NCBI RefSeq assembly: GCF_008520305.1
Contig: NZ_ML703279.1
Location: 62,001-126,000, forward strand
Direction of reading: 5' to 3'
Source: Mesorhizobium sp. SARCC-RB16n
Lineage (GTDB): Bacteria; Pseudomonadota; Alphaproteobacteria; Rhizobiales; Rhizobiaceae
DNA: 64,000 nt
Part shown: positions 17,805 through 25,784 of the stretch, piece after piece
Layout: every line of letters begins with the position of its first letter
Numbering within the stretch: the stretch's first letter is position 1
Translations under genes and position numbers: made by a program
The notes under the pieces: generated by a model
What the model was told of the DNA's origin: nothing
Databases searched by the model: none
What the model saw: the letters and a program-made list of their open reading frames with translations, nothing else

Positions 17805-18104
17805 ATGGGAAGTTCACAGAAGCGTGCCATCCAACAATACCGCTCCCGACTTGCCCTGCGCGGCCTGACGCGTTTCGAAGTGCTTGGTCGGGACGCCGAT
17901 CGCGATCTTATCCGATCGCTTGCCCGGCGACTGTCGGAGGATACCCCCGAAGCTTCTGAACTTCGCGCGACCGTGAGCAAGTCGATCGCCGGCGAGCCAC
18001 CCAAGCCTGGCCGAATCCTCGCCGCGTTGCTGCGGTCGCCGCTGGTGGGGGCCGATCTCGATTTTTCGCGGCTCCGCGAAGAAGGGCGCAAGGTCGATCT
18101 GTGA
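17805..18104 (+). CDS. Antitoxin of a VapBC-type pair
   Basis: This 99-residue, charged protein overlaps the next gene by four bases (GTGA), the usual arrangement of an antitoxin with its PIN-domain toxin. Its sequence (RSRLALRGLTRFEVLGRDADRDLIRSLARRL) suggests an N-terminal DNA-binding region and a C-terminal tail that would wrap the toxin. The ATG at 17805 has AAGG upstream. It is assigned mainly from context; it is longer than classic VapB proteins. Confidence 0.75.
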   Translation: MGSSQKRAIQQYRSRLALRGLTRFEVLGRDADRDLIRSLARRLSEDTPEASELRATVSKSIAGEPPKPGRILAALLRSPLVGADLDFSRLREEGRKVDL

Positions 18105-18532
18105 CGCGCTACCTGCTTGATACCAACATAATCAGCAATGTAGTCAAACCACAGCCATCGGAATCGCTCATGGCATGGATGTCGTCTCAGCGCGACGAGG
18201 ATCTGTTCATCGCGTCGCTGACGCTTGCTGAGATCCGCCGCGGTATTTTGGAGAAGCCGCAAGGCAAAAAGCGCGGCGCGCTCGACAAGTGGTTCTCGGG
18301 GTCTGATGGGCCGCAAGCGCTGTTTGCGAACCGTATCCTCTCATTCGACGACAAGGCGGCACTGATCTGGGCCGGACTGATGGCCGAAGGCAGAGCGACC
18401 GGCCAGCCGCGCAGCGGGCTCGATATGATCATAGCCGGTGTCGCCGGCGCGAACGAGTGCGTGGTGGTGACGGATAACGAAAAGGACTTTGCCGGACTCG
18501 AATTCATCAATCCGTTACGCGGATCGGTGTGA
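18101..18532 (+). CDS. vapC: VapC-type PIN-domain toxin ribonuclease
   Basis: The 143-residue protein begins with the PIN motif MTRYLLDTNIISN (D7) and carries the other acidic metal ligands at E44 (LAEIRRG), D108 (GLDMIIA) and D125 (VVTDNEKDF). These residues hold magnesium for RNA cleavage, so the toxin looks intact. It starts with GTG overlapping the antitoxin stop, which couples their translation. Such pairs commonly stabilise mobile elements. A decayed relative of its 5' half lies at 14944-15036. Confidence 0.9.
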   Translation: MTRYLLDTNIISNVVKPQPSESLMAWMSSQRDEDLFIASLTLAEIRRGILEKPQGKKRGALDKWFSGSDGPQALFANRILSFDDKAALIWAGLMAEGRATGQPRSGLDMIIAGVAGANECVVVTDNEKDFAGLEFINPLRGSV

Positions 18533-18978
18533 CCCGTTGGCGGGTTAAAGATTGCTCGGGAGGGCAAGACGGCTGGACTTAGGATCGGCGGGCTGATTCC
18601 CAATCGGCTGCGGACTGCTCAGTTTCTTCCGCTTGAGCCAGCCGGACTGTCGCAGGGCCATACTGCCTGTTGTTGGGGGTTGACTCCGACGATGCTGGAA
18701 GCAACATTCTTGATATACTCGAAATGAGCATAGGCAGATGCAATCACACGCCATTGCCCGAGCATCCAGCAATATACGAGGGAACGGATCGGTCGGTCGG
18801 CTTCGCGATTGGCATCCTGCTGTACCTTACCCCGAGCAACTTGCTCAACTGGTGCAACAAGAATCGAGGAGAGTTGTCGACCGGCACCGGTCGACCAGCC
18901 ATGCGGCAGCTTGATGCCTGCAATCCACCCCAAGCCCCCAACCACCCACTACCATCACCATCATGGAAGCAATGCGTT

Positions 18979-19728
18979 ATGGAAGCACCTGCGCTTTGGC
19001 GTCGGCACCTCGATGACACGTTCGAGTTTCTCAATCAGATCCGCAAGAGTTCAAGCCAGCAGGAAATCTGTCAGCACCTGATTTCCTATGCCCAGCGCTT
19101 TGGCGCCAGAAACGTGCTGGCAGGACCGATCCCGCCGCCGCGTGCGCTGAGGCGCGAGCAGATTTCCGATGTGCTGCTTGACGCCTGGCCGCAGCAATGG
19201 TCGGAGCGCTATTTCTCCAAAGGCTATCTCCATCGCGATCCTACCATTCAGCTTGTGAAGCGTGGGGTCACGCCCTTCCGGTGGAGCGAGATGGATCAAA
19301 TTTTCCGGGTTTGTTCTTTTGGCCGACAGATCATGGCGGAGGCATCAGAGTTTAATCTGCGTGACGGCTTCACGGTTCCGTTCGCGACACTGAACGGACA
19401 GCCTGTTGGATTTTCTGTTGCAGGGGAGAAGCTCGAGCCGGGTCCTCACGACCGTCTCGCCTTTCAGTTGGTCGCCGCCTGCGCCTTCGGATGCGCGGCC
19501 CTTCTTGCGGATGGCAAACAGGCCTCGACACCGGTGCGTCTGTCGCCTCGACAACAGGACGTCCTGCGCTGGGTTGCCGAAGGCCTCACCGTCGTCGAGA
19601 TCGCCGATCACCTGAACATCAGCCGCAACACGGCAGATACGCATCTGCGATTGGTGCGCCAGAGGCTCGGCGTGACAAGCAACGTGCAGGCCGTCACGAC
19701 AGCTTTCCGCCTGGGGCTGATCAGCTAG
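18979..19728 (+). CDS. traR: TraR-like LuxR-family quorum-sensing regulator, copy paired with traI
   Basis: The 249-residue regulator has the autoinducer-binding domain (WSERYFSKGYLHRDP and FRWSEM, residues about 75-110) and a C-terminal helix-turn-helix (VVEIADHLNISRNTADTHLRL). It is followed 75 bases later by the lactone synthase gene, the standard luxR-luxI arrangement. In ICEMlSym(R7A), TraR with its lactone activates traI1 and the genes for FseA, and the anti-activator QseM binds TraR; a qseM-like gene is present here at 58403. The copy at 11467 is about 96 percent identical, so both may respond to the same signal. Confidence 0.93.
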   Translation: MEAPALWRRHLDDTFEFLNQIRKSSSQQEICQHLISYAQRFGARNVLAGPIPPPRALRREQISDVLLDAWPQQWSERYFSKGYLHRDPTIQLVKRGVTPFRWSEMDQIFRVCSFGRQIMAEASEFNLRDGFTVPFATLNGQPVGFSVAGEKLEPGPHDRLAFQLVAACAFGCAALLADGKQASTPVRLSPRQQDVLRWVAEGLTVVEIADHLNISRNTADTHLRLVRQRLGVTSNVQAVTTAFRLGLIS

Positions 19729-19730
19729 CC

Positions 19731-19746
19731 TCACGCAATCGCGTGA
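19731..19746 (+). promoter_or_regulatory. 16-bp dyad between traR and traI, candidate tra box
   Basis: TCACGC-AATC-GCGTGA is perfectly symmetric and ends 57 bases before the traI ATG. LuxR-type proteins bind 16 to 20 bp palindromes at about this distance from luxI genes. No protein-binding evidence is available; a hairpin is the alternative. Confidence 0.45.
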
Positions 19747-19803
19747 TGCCGCATCGGTCCGCGATGAACCATTGGTTGGCCTCCAAACTGGAGGACAACC
19801 GAG

Positions 19804-20406
19804 ATGCTTCATGTCGTCACGTCGCACAATGCCGACGAATATCAGGCGGAATTGGATCAGGCGTTCCGTCTTCGCCACAAGGTGTTTGTCGAGGAAAAGG
19901 GCTGGACGGACCTGTGGCGTGAAGACGGTCGTGAAGTCGACCGCTTTGACGACAGGCGTGCCGTCCATATGCTCTTCACCGAGCAGGACCGTGTGGTCGG
20001 CTACCAACGCTTGCTGCCGTCGACGCGACCTCATCTTCTGTCGGACATTCTACCGGAGTTGTGCGAAGGCGCCCGTCCAGTGGGAGAAAACATCTGGGAA
20101 TGGTCGCGTTACTGCGTCGAGCCGCAATATCGCGAACGGGGACGGATGCTGAGCCCGGTTGCCAATGCGCTGTTGTCCGGCATCGTCGAGTGGGGCCTGG
20201 GTAGCGAGGTGGACACAATCATTATCGAAATGAACCCGCTTTGGCTGCTGCGCCTGGTTCAGTTGCATTTCAAGGTGACGCCTCTGGGTCTGCCGAAAAT
20301 GATCGCCGGGGAAGAGACGGTCGCGGTGACAGCCCGTTTTGATGAACGCACGTTGCAAAGGCTTCGTGAGACACGCAGCCCAAGCAACAATAAATCCGCA
20401 TCGTAG
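19804..20406 (+). CDS. traI: Acyl-homoserine lactone synthase
   Basis: The 200-residue protein is a LuxI-family enzyme that joins SAM and an acyl-carrier-protein fatty acid to make the quorum signal. The conserved N-terminal residues are present: FRLRHKVFVEEKGW, followed by the acidic REVDRFDD segment, and EWSRYCVEP with the later arginine. Full family length is present, and the start has GGAGG upstream. It lies directly after traR, and a candidate tra box sits in the spacer, so it is probably autoinduced. It also draws on the SAM pool. In R7A the genes for FseA follow traI1; here a LysR fragment follows instead. Confidence 0.95.
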   Translation: MLHVVTSHNADEYQAELDQAFRLRHKVFVEEKGWTDLWREDGREVDRFDDRRAVHMLFTEQDRVVGYQRLLPSTRPHLLSDILPELCEGARPVGENIWEWSRYCVEPQYRERGRMLSPVANALLSGIVEWGLGSEVDTIIIEMNPLWLLRLVQLHFKVTPLGLPKMIAGEETVAVTARFDERTLQRLRETRSPSNNKSAS

Positions 20407-20439
20407 TCGCGAGTCAGGTCCGAGCACGGAAGAGGTGCC

Positions 20440-20856
20440 ATGCGCCGCTCCATCCAGCTTCTCACGCTTCATTTTGCCACCGTTGTCGCTGAGGAGGGAA
20501 GCTTCCTCGGCGCCTCCCGGCGACTGGGGATTCATCATTCCGCGCTTAGCAGGCGCATAAAAGATCTCGAATTGAGGCTGGGCGTGACTTTGTTCGACCG
20601 CCACCCGGGAGGGGTCAGGGCGACGGCCGTCAGCGCCTGTTTCCTGGCCAAAATACGACACATTCTGAAAGATCTGGACGACACGCTTCAGGGGGTTGAA
20701 TCAGCAGGCCACAGCGATGGTCAGCCGCTGCCGATCGGATCGGACGGTCCACCCTGCCATTGCGGGTTTCTCAGTGCTGTTGTTGCCTGCTTGGACAAGA
20801 ATCCCAACTTACCTGCTTTCGTCGCATTTCTGCGTAAACATCATCCCGAGCTCTGA
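20440..20856 (+). pseudogene. Truncated LysR-family regulator, DNA-binding half only
   Basis: The first 75 residues form a normal LysR helix-turn-helix (LTLHFATVVAEEGSFLGASRRLGIHHSALSRRIKDLE, written here as one continuous region from residue 7). After about residue 80 the sequence loses family character and stops at 138 residues, less than half the usual 300. The start codon and HTH are intact, so a short DNA-binding protein may still be made, but the sensing domain is gone. Confidence 0.6.
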
Positions 20857-21397
20857 TCCCCATAGATCGCCCGCGCGCGAAATTCGCGGCCTTTGATGTC
20901 GCGGCGGCCCCAAGCGAACGCTCGATCCGTGGCATGAACTGCCACAACACGGGCGCAGCCAAATCTGGTTGGATCTGCTTGCAGCCGGCTTGACGACCGA
21001 ACAGCTTGTGGCGTCCAGACTTCACGCTGAATCCAGCGGCGGCTGCAGAGCTGGTTCTTGGGATGCAGGTGAAGTCCTGCATCTTGGCTACGCAGCCAGC
21101 GGGACAGCGCGAGGAGTACCGCTCCCGACATGGTTCGCGCCGAAGACGCTCCGTTGTTGGAGAACCGATGTCTCGACGTTAGCTCACCGATTTTTGGGCG
21201 CGGCGCCAACCTGCCATCATTGACGACGTCCCGCCTGAGCTCGCGAGGCAGGCCTTTGCTACTGTGCAAAGAGAAAGGATCAGGGACCGCATCCATCCAA
21301 CCCAGGATGGCGACGGCGCATAGGCCCAGACGTCAATCGCCTTCTACTGTCTGCTTGCGGCGCGCGTGCACCCGCCCCACAATTCGCCCAGTCAGGC
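20857..21397. other. No intact gene; possible mobile-element debris
   Basis: Frames are short and broken. A perfect 8-bp stem (GATGCAGG/CCTGCATC, 21062-21083) resembles hairpins in the 5' part of bacterial group II introns, but no reverse transcriptase is present. Confidence 0.35.
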
Positions 21398-22576
21398 TCA
21401 AGCATTTTCCGACGTGTCATCCCCTTCCGTCTTCCGGGTGCGGTTTGGTTTCAGGAAATCCTGTTGTGGAGCCACACAAAGATCTTGCGAGCAAACCTGC
21501 TCACCCTTGTAGTTGGCCAGGGCCTGCAGCAATCGCTGTCCAATCCGGCGTTTCATTTTTTCCTGGCCATCCTTCCAGTCGGCGAGCGATTTCAGGGCCA
21601 CTTCTATCAACTCGATCGCGCGATCCTTGTCGCCGTTCTCGTAAAAATACTGACCGAGCGCCGGATAATTTAGGAACTTGAAGGCGCCGTCGCCTGCCGG
21701 GGGATCCAGAGTCAGGATGTGTTCGGATAGCTCTTTGCCCATCGCGAAGCGCTCGGCAGACGGAAGGTACGAATAGTCCTCCTCCGGATGGAAGAGTTGT
21801 TCCAGGACGTGTGACAGCCAATCCACGGAATTTTTGTTGATCGCGTCGCGAACGACGAGCTGCAGGACCGGCAAGCCCGCCCGCATGTCGCGCATTTTGT
21901 GAAGCAGCAGAGTTGCATGGCACGTGCGGATATTGGGATCGTCCGGGAACAAGGCGACGCCCTCTTCGATGGCCGTTAGCGCTGTGTGCCATTCCTGTGC
22001 CTTGAACGCGGCATGATACTTCTCCATGATCGGCATCTTCACCGCTCGTTCGCGCATTGCGGCTTCATTTTCGGCAACCCGCTTCGCATCACCGGCTTTC
22101 GCTTGCTTGCTGGCGCGCCAGCGGCCGTTCATCACTTTGGGCAAGACCTCATCGAGTTCCATCGGATGACCGATAAAGGCGATGGCGCCATCACGATCCA
22201 CCACGAAGGAGGTCGGAATCCCGAGGGAGAGGCTGGGTTTCATCCAAAGCTTCTTCATTTCGCCTGTGAAGTCGAACGCTATCCGATAATTCAGATAGGA
22301 GCAGTTTTCGGTCAACCACGCGTCCAACTTGGTTCGCGCCTCGTCCGCGGTTGGAGCATCTTCAGAAGCTGCGACTGCGACGACCTCGAGGCCGCTGTCT
22401 TTGTATTTGTCCTGCAGCTGCGCCAGATGGGGCATCGCCGCCAGGCAGGGGCCACACCACGTCGCCCAAAATTCGACGATGTACAATTTCCCAGGCTGGA
22501 ACGCTGTCAGCGGCTCGCCACGCAGCCAGCTCTGCACCTTGACCGCAGGGGCCGGGGAATCCATTCGAAGCACCAT
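21398..22576 (-). CDS. Thioredoxin-like (TlpA/AhpC-TSA) protein with long C-terminal helical domain
   Basis: The 392-residue protein opens with a TlpA-type thioredoxin fold: FWATWCGPC gives the redox pair C41 and C44, and IPTSFVVDRDG is the cis-proline region. Residues from about 180 onwards are helical with TPR-like character (YHAAFKAQEWHTALTAIEEGVALFPDDPN, YFYENGDKDRAIELIEVAL, each a separate region). No signal peptide is visible, so it should act in the cytoplasm, unlike most TlpA proteins. I chose the ATG at 22576 because GGAG lies 6 bases upstream. It could reduce disulfides in a partner held by the helical part, but the target is unknown. No related genes are adjacent. Confidence 0.82.
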   Translation of the reverse strand: MVLRMDSPAPAVKVQSWLRGEPLTAFQPGKLYIVEFWATWCGPCLAAMPHLAQLQDKYKDSGLEVVAVAASEDAPTADEARTKLDAWLTENCSYLNYRIAFDFTGEMKKLWMKPSLSLGIPTSFVVDRDGAIAFIGHPMELDEVLPKVMNGRWRASKQAKAGDAKRVAENEAAMRERAVKMPIMEKYHAAFKAQEWHTALTAIEEGVALFPDDPNIRTCHATLLLHKMRDMRAGLPVLQLVVRDAINKNSVDWLSHVLEQLFHPEEDYSYLPSAERFAMGKELSEHILTLDPPAGDGAFKFLNYPALGQYFYENGDKDRAIELIEVALKSLADWKDGQEKMKRRIGQRLLQALANYKGEQVCSQDLCVAPQQDFLKPNRTRKTEGDDTSENA

Positions 22577-23163
22577 GTCGCTCTCCAAAGCTATTGCCAA
22601 ATGCGCAACTTTTTGCGCGATCTTGTTTTTCCCGGGAAACGGAACACGCGACCGAAGCGTGTGGCAGCCCTCGCTCAGTATTGCCGCTCTTCAGCTTAAG
22701 CAAAGGCCGTGCCACCACGCTCAGGGCCAGTAAGCCTACGGCTTTGCTCAGGACGCTCTCATCGGCCAAGATCGCCCTTTGTAGCAAAACCGACATGGCG
22801 TCTGTCGCTGTCCGATTTTGGACACTGGCAGGAAAGGGTAGCCGCTCGCCGGCGGCCAACATCGATGGTCGGCTCGTCTAGCAGCAGCACTTCGGCGCTG
22901 GCGCGGGCTGCCGCTCTGTCGCGAGCAGGACACGTAGAGGACCACCGCAGTTGCCCAGAACAGTCCTACCTGTTGCTCGCTGTGCCTCAGATGAGCCGCG
23001 TGAAGCGCATGGTGCAGACCTCAAGTCTGTCGGAGATCACTGCGGCACCGAGGCCCGGATCTCCGCATTGGTCTCGGCCGATATTTGGCGCGCCAGGCGG
23101 ATGATCCCTTCCGCGTCAGATAGGTGCACGCCCGCACCCGTCTCGAGACGGCCGACCCCCATG
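22577..23163. other. Spacer with ABC ATPase debris
   Basis: Between the thioredoxin-like gene and the end of the trb operon there is no intact gene. A short ABC-transporter ATPase remnant is listed separately. Confidence 0.4.
22858..22920 (-). pseudogene. Remnant of an ABC transporter ATPase (Walker B region)
   Basis: On the minus strand about 20 codons read RAAARASAEVLLLDEPT followed by IDVG, the region between the signature motif and Walker B of an ABC ATPase. Nothing recognisable continues on either side. Confidence 0.5.
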
Positions 23164-23394
23164 TCACCGGACTTGTCCCCTCGCCGCTTGTGCCTTGCGG
23201 CTGCGATAACCGCGATCGGATCGCATAAAGGTCTCGAGCATATGGGGGACCAGAGCCGCCGCCTCGACAGGCTCATACATGCGGCTGTATTCCGCCGCAT
23301 AGCGCTCTAGCTCATCCTTGAGCGGCTCGGGAAGGACAATTGTCATGCGGACCGTCCCGAATTTCGGCAATGGGCCAAGTTTCAGGTTGCCCAT
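23164..23394 (-). CDS. DUF2274 family protein at the end of the trb operon
   Basis: This 76-residue protein (MGNLKLGPLPKFGTVRMTIV, then ELERYAAEY and MLETFMRSDRGY) matches the DUF2274 pattern, small proteins usually encoded right after trbI in ICEs of this kind. The function is unknown. The ATG at 23394 has TAGGAGGCGG upstream, which overlaps the stop codon region of the preceding short gene, so the two are translated together. It is the last gene of the operon. Confidence 0.8.
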   Translation of the reverse strand: MGNLKLGPLPKFGTVRMTIVLPEPLKDELERYAAEYSRMYEPVEAAALVPHMLETFMRSDRGYRSRKAQAARGQVR

Positions 23395-23404
23395 GCGCCG
23401 CCTC

Positions 23405-23539
23405 CTATATACAAAGTGCGACAGAGTTATGTTGACCGTTCAGAGGATCGGCATAGGCGGTCAGATCGAGACGAACGGTCCGCGGCGTGATCTTGACCGG
23501 CCGATCGTCGGGAATTGCAGAAAATTTCAGCTTGGTCAT
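23405..23539 (-). CDS. Truncated DUF2274-like protein
   Basis: This 44-residue frame starts with ATG overlapping the trbI stop (ATGA) and reads MTKLKFSAIPDDRPVKITPR, the start of a DUF2274 protein. It ends at a TAG after about half the normal length of 75 to 80 residues. The next gene encodes another, complete DUF2274-like protein. I read this as a shortened first copy of a tandem pair; it may survive because it couples translation from trbI to the downstream gene. Confidence 0.6.
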   Translation of the reverse strand: MTKLKFSAIPDDRPVKITPRTVRLDLTAYADPLNGQHNSVALCI

Positions 23540-24747
23540 GACGGATCCTTCGCTTCACTGTAGGGCTCCAGAACGAGATCGCGATTGACGATCACTCGAA
23601 CCGGGAACCCTGGCCGGATGGTCAGTGTCGGCTGGACGCTAAGCTGGTTGCGCACCACCTGCTGGCCAATGTTGGAAGCTGAATCCTGTGCGCTTTCGCG
23701 AATGGCCTTGGCGATATTACTTTCGTCGTTGCTGGAACCAAGAGACGTCCCTATCCCGAGCAGGGTCGAGACCGCGGCAGCCCGGAACAGTTGGCCCCAG
23801 TGATGGTCAACCTCGTCTTCGAGCCCGGAGAACCCTTCAGTATCCGCACCCTGCTGGCGCTCCAGCACAATCGAGGTGCCATTGGGCATGATGAGCCGGT
23901 TCCACACCAGCAGCACGCGCGACTGACCGAAGGCGACCTGGCTGTCATATTGCCCGATCAGTCGCGCGCCTTGCGGAATCAGAAGATGCGATCCTGTCGG
24001 GCTGTCAAAGACATTCTCCGTGACCTGAGCGGTGATCTGGCCGGGAAGATCGGACCGAATGCCGGTGATGAGAGCGGCCGGGAGGATCGTTCCGGCCTGC
24101 ACGATGTAGGGCGAGGCTTTTTCGGCGAGACGATCGGGGCTGACGGTGCGGCGATCAGGCTTGGCATTGACGAAAGCAAGCTGGCCATCCCGCATATTTT
24201 GAGCCGGGCCTAGGTCGAGCGCCGGTGACTCGGACAGCGGCGCGGAGCCTGACAAGACATCGCCGCCAGTGTTCGCGGCAGAACTCTGTCGCGCAGGATT
24301 GGCCCGCGCGTTGCTGTCGGTGAATAGCTTCGCCACGCGGGCGGCCTCGATCTCGGCTAGGCGGCGTTGTTCGTCCGGATCGGCACGCGGTGTGCGGATG
24401 TCCGGCACCTGGACCAGTTGTCCGCGCTCTTGCGCGCGCAGGATCGGTCGTCCGAGATCGCCAGGCAAAGCAGGACCGAGTTTCGGGACGCCCGAATAGT
24501 CCATCGGCAGCCTCTGCAGTCCGTCGGCGGTGGTACGGTTTTCCGTCGTGAAAAGTTCGGACGGCTGCTCGTTGCCCCGTCGTCTGCTATCGAGTGCCCA
24601 GATCAGCGTTCCGAGGATCGCGACGCTTGCGACGCCACCAAGCCCGACGAGCACTTTGCGCGACAGCCGCGTCACCCTGGCGGGTTCGGGGCGCAGCCGC
24701 AATTCCGTCCTGATATCCGGGTGCGATGAATTGGCAGTGTCGTTCAT
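23536..24747 (-). CDS. trbI: TrbI, conjugal transfer pore protein (VirB10-like)
   Basis: The 403-residue protein has a short cytoplasmic N-terminus, one membrane helix at about residues 30-50 (VLVGLGGVASVAILGTLIWA), a proline- and charge-rich linker and a C-terminal TrbI/VirB10 domain (QAGTILPAALITGI, LIPQGARLIGQYDS). This protein spans the inner membrane and periplasm and links the ATPases to the outer-membrane ring of the mating channel. It overlaps trbG and the following small gene by four bases each, so it belongs to one operon. Confidence 0.95.
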   Translation of the reverse strand: MNDTANSSHPDIRTELRLRPEPARVTRLSRKVLVGLGGVASVAILGTLIWALDSRRRGNEQPSELFTTENRTTADGLQRLPMDYSGVPKLGPALPGDLGRPILRAQERGQLVQVPDIRTPRADPDEQRRLAEIEAARVAKLFTDSNARANPARQSSAANTGGDVLSGSAPLSESPALDLGPAQNMRDGQLAFVNAKPDRRTVSPDRLAEKASPYIVQAGTILPAALITGIRSDLPGQITAQVTENVFDSPTGSHLLIPQGARLIGQYDSQVAFGQSRVLLVWNRLIMPNGTSIVLERQQGADTEGFSGLEDEVDHHWGQLFRAAAVSTLLGIGTSLGSSNDESNIAKAIRESAQDSASNIGQQVVRNQLSVQPTLTIRPGFPVRVIVNRDLVLEPYSEAKDPS

Positions 24748-25784
24748 CGGAACAGCCCCGCGCGGCGCTGTAACTTGCCGTCCGTTCGCACGATGCGGAC
24801 GCGCTTCTCGCTCGTCTTGTCCCCCAGCCTCAATTCGGCCGCGGCAAACAGCCTGTCGACGACGTAATAGTTTTGCCGCGCGCGGTAGTTGACCAATTCG
24901 GAGTTGCCGGATGGACCGATGACAAATAACGGCGGCATCTCGCCCTGGCCGATGCCCGAAGGGAATTCGATATAGACTTTTGCGCCGTCGTCGAAAGCGC
25001 GCAGCGGCTTCCAGGGCGCTGGGTCACCTTCGATGCGATAGCGGAAGTTGAGTTTTTGGATGTCGACGCCAGACGCCACAGGCTGCGCGGCGGAAGCCTC
25101 CGCGTTCTGGCGCCGGAGCGCAATGATCTGATCCTGCGGGTATTGCCATGAAACCGATGCCATGTACGTCTTCTCGATCGAGCGCAGCTCGAGATGATAG
25201 GTGCGCCGGTCGCTGTTGATGACCAGGTTGGTCTGGAGGTCAGGACGCGTCGGCTTGACGAGAATATGGACCTGCAAGCGCTCCCCTGCCCCACTTTGCG
25301 TATCGCCTATGATCCAGCGCACCGTGTCGCCGGCGGCGACAGGACCGGAGCCGACAAGCTGCTCGCCGGGCTGCAGCGCAATGTCGGTGACCTGACCGGG
25401 AGCGGCATAGACCTGGTACAGCGCGCCCTCGCTCCAGGGATAGAGTTGAATCGCATTGATGAAGCCGTCGCGGACGGGCTGCATTCGCGCGGCTTCATTC
25501 GCCTGGCTTATACGCAGCTTCGGGTCGGCAGCCTCGGCCTTGGCCTTGCCGCTGCCGACGGGCTTCAACTGGCCGGGTAGCGGGAGTGGTTTTGGAAGCT
25601 CCACCACCTTCACTGGACCGGACGGATCGGCTTTCCTCAGTGCGGGCGCGGCATCATCATAACCGACCTCCGGCGGAATGTATTTTTTCGAGGCGCAGCC
25701 GACGAGCGCCGTCGCCGATACCAGGCCTGCGGTAAGCGCACGCGCCGCCCATTTCCCTGTCGGTGTTCGTGCGGGATCGATCAT
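24744..25784 (-). CDS. trbG: TrbG, conjugal transfer protein (VirB9-like)
   Basis: The 346-residue protein has an N-terminal signal with a lipobox-like LVGC near residue 29, suggesting a lipoprotein, and a VirB9/CagX-type beta domain (IQLYPWSEGALYQVYAAPGQ near residue 110). TrbG and its relatives form the outer-membrane part of the secretion core with TrbI. The terminal ATGA overlaps link it to trbF before it and trbI after it. Confidence 0.93.
   Translation of the reverse strand: MIDPARTPTGKWAARALTAGLVSATALVGCASKKYIPPEVGYDDAAPALRKADPSGPVKVVELPKPLPLPGQLKPVGSGKAKAEAADPKLRISQANEAARMQPVRDGFINAIQLYPWSEGALYQVYAAPGQVTDIALQPGEQLVGSGPVAAGDTVRWIIGDTQSGAGERLQVHILVKPTRPDLQTNLVINSDRRTYHLELRSIEKTYMASVSWQYPQDQIIALRRQNAEASAAQPVASGVDIQKLNFRYRIEGDPAPWKPLRAFDDGAKVYIEFPSGIGQGEMPPLFVIGPSGNSELVNYRARQNYYVVDRLFAAAELRLGDKTSEKRVRIVRTDGKLQRRAGLFR

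Larger units (their letters stand above)
18649..19808 (+). repeat. Direct duplication, copy 2 (traR with upstream region)
   Basis: This is the partner of 11134-12293, the same length and nearly identical. It joins directly to an intact traI, so it probably represents the original arrangement. Confidence 0.9.
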
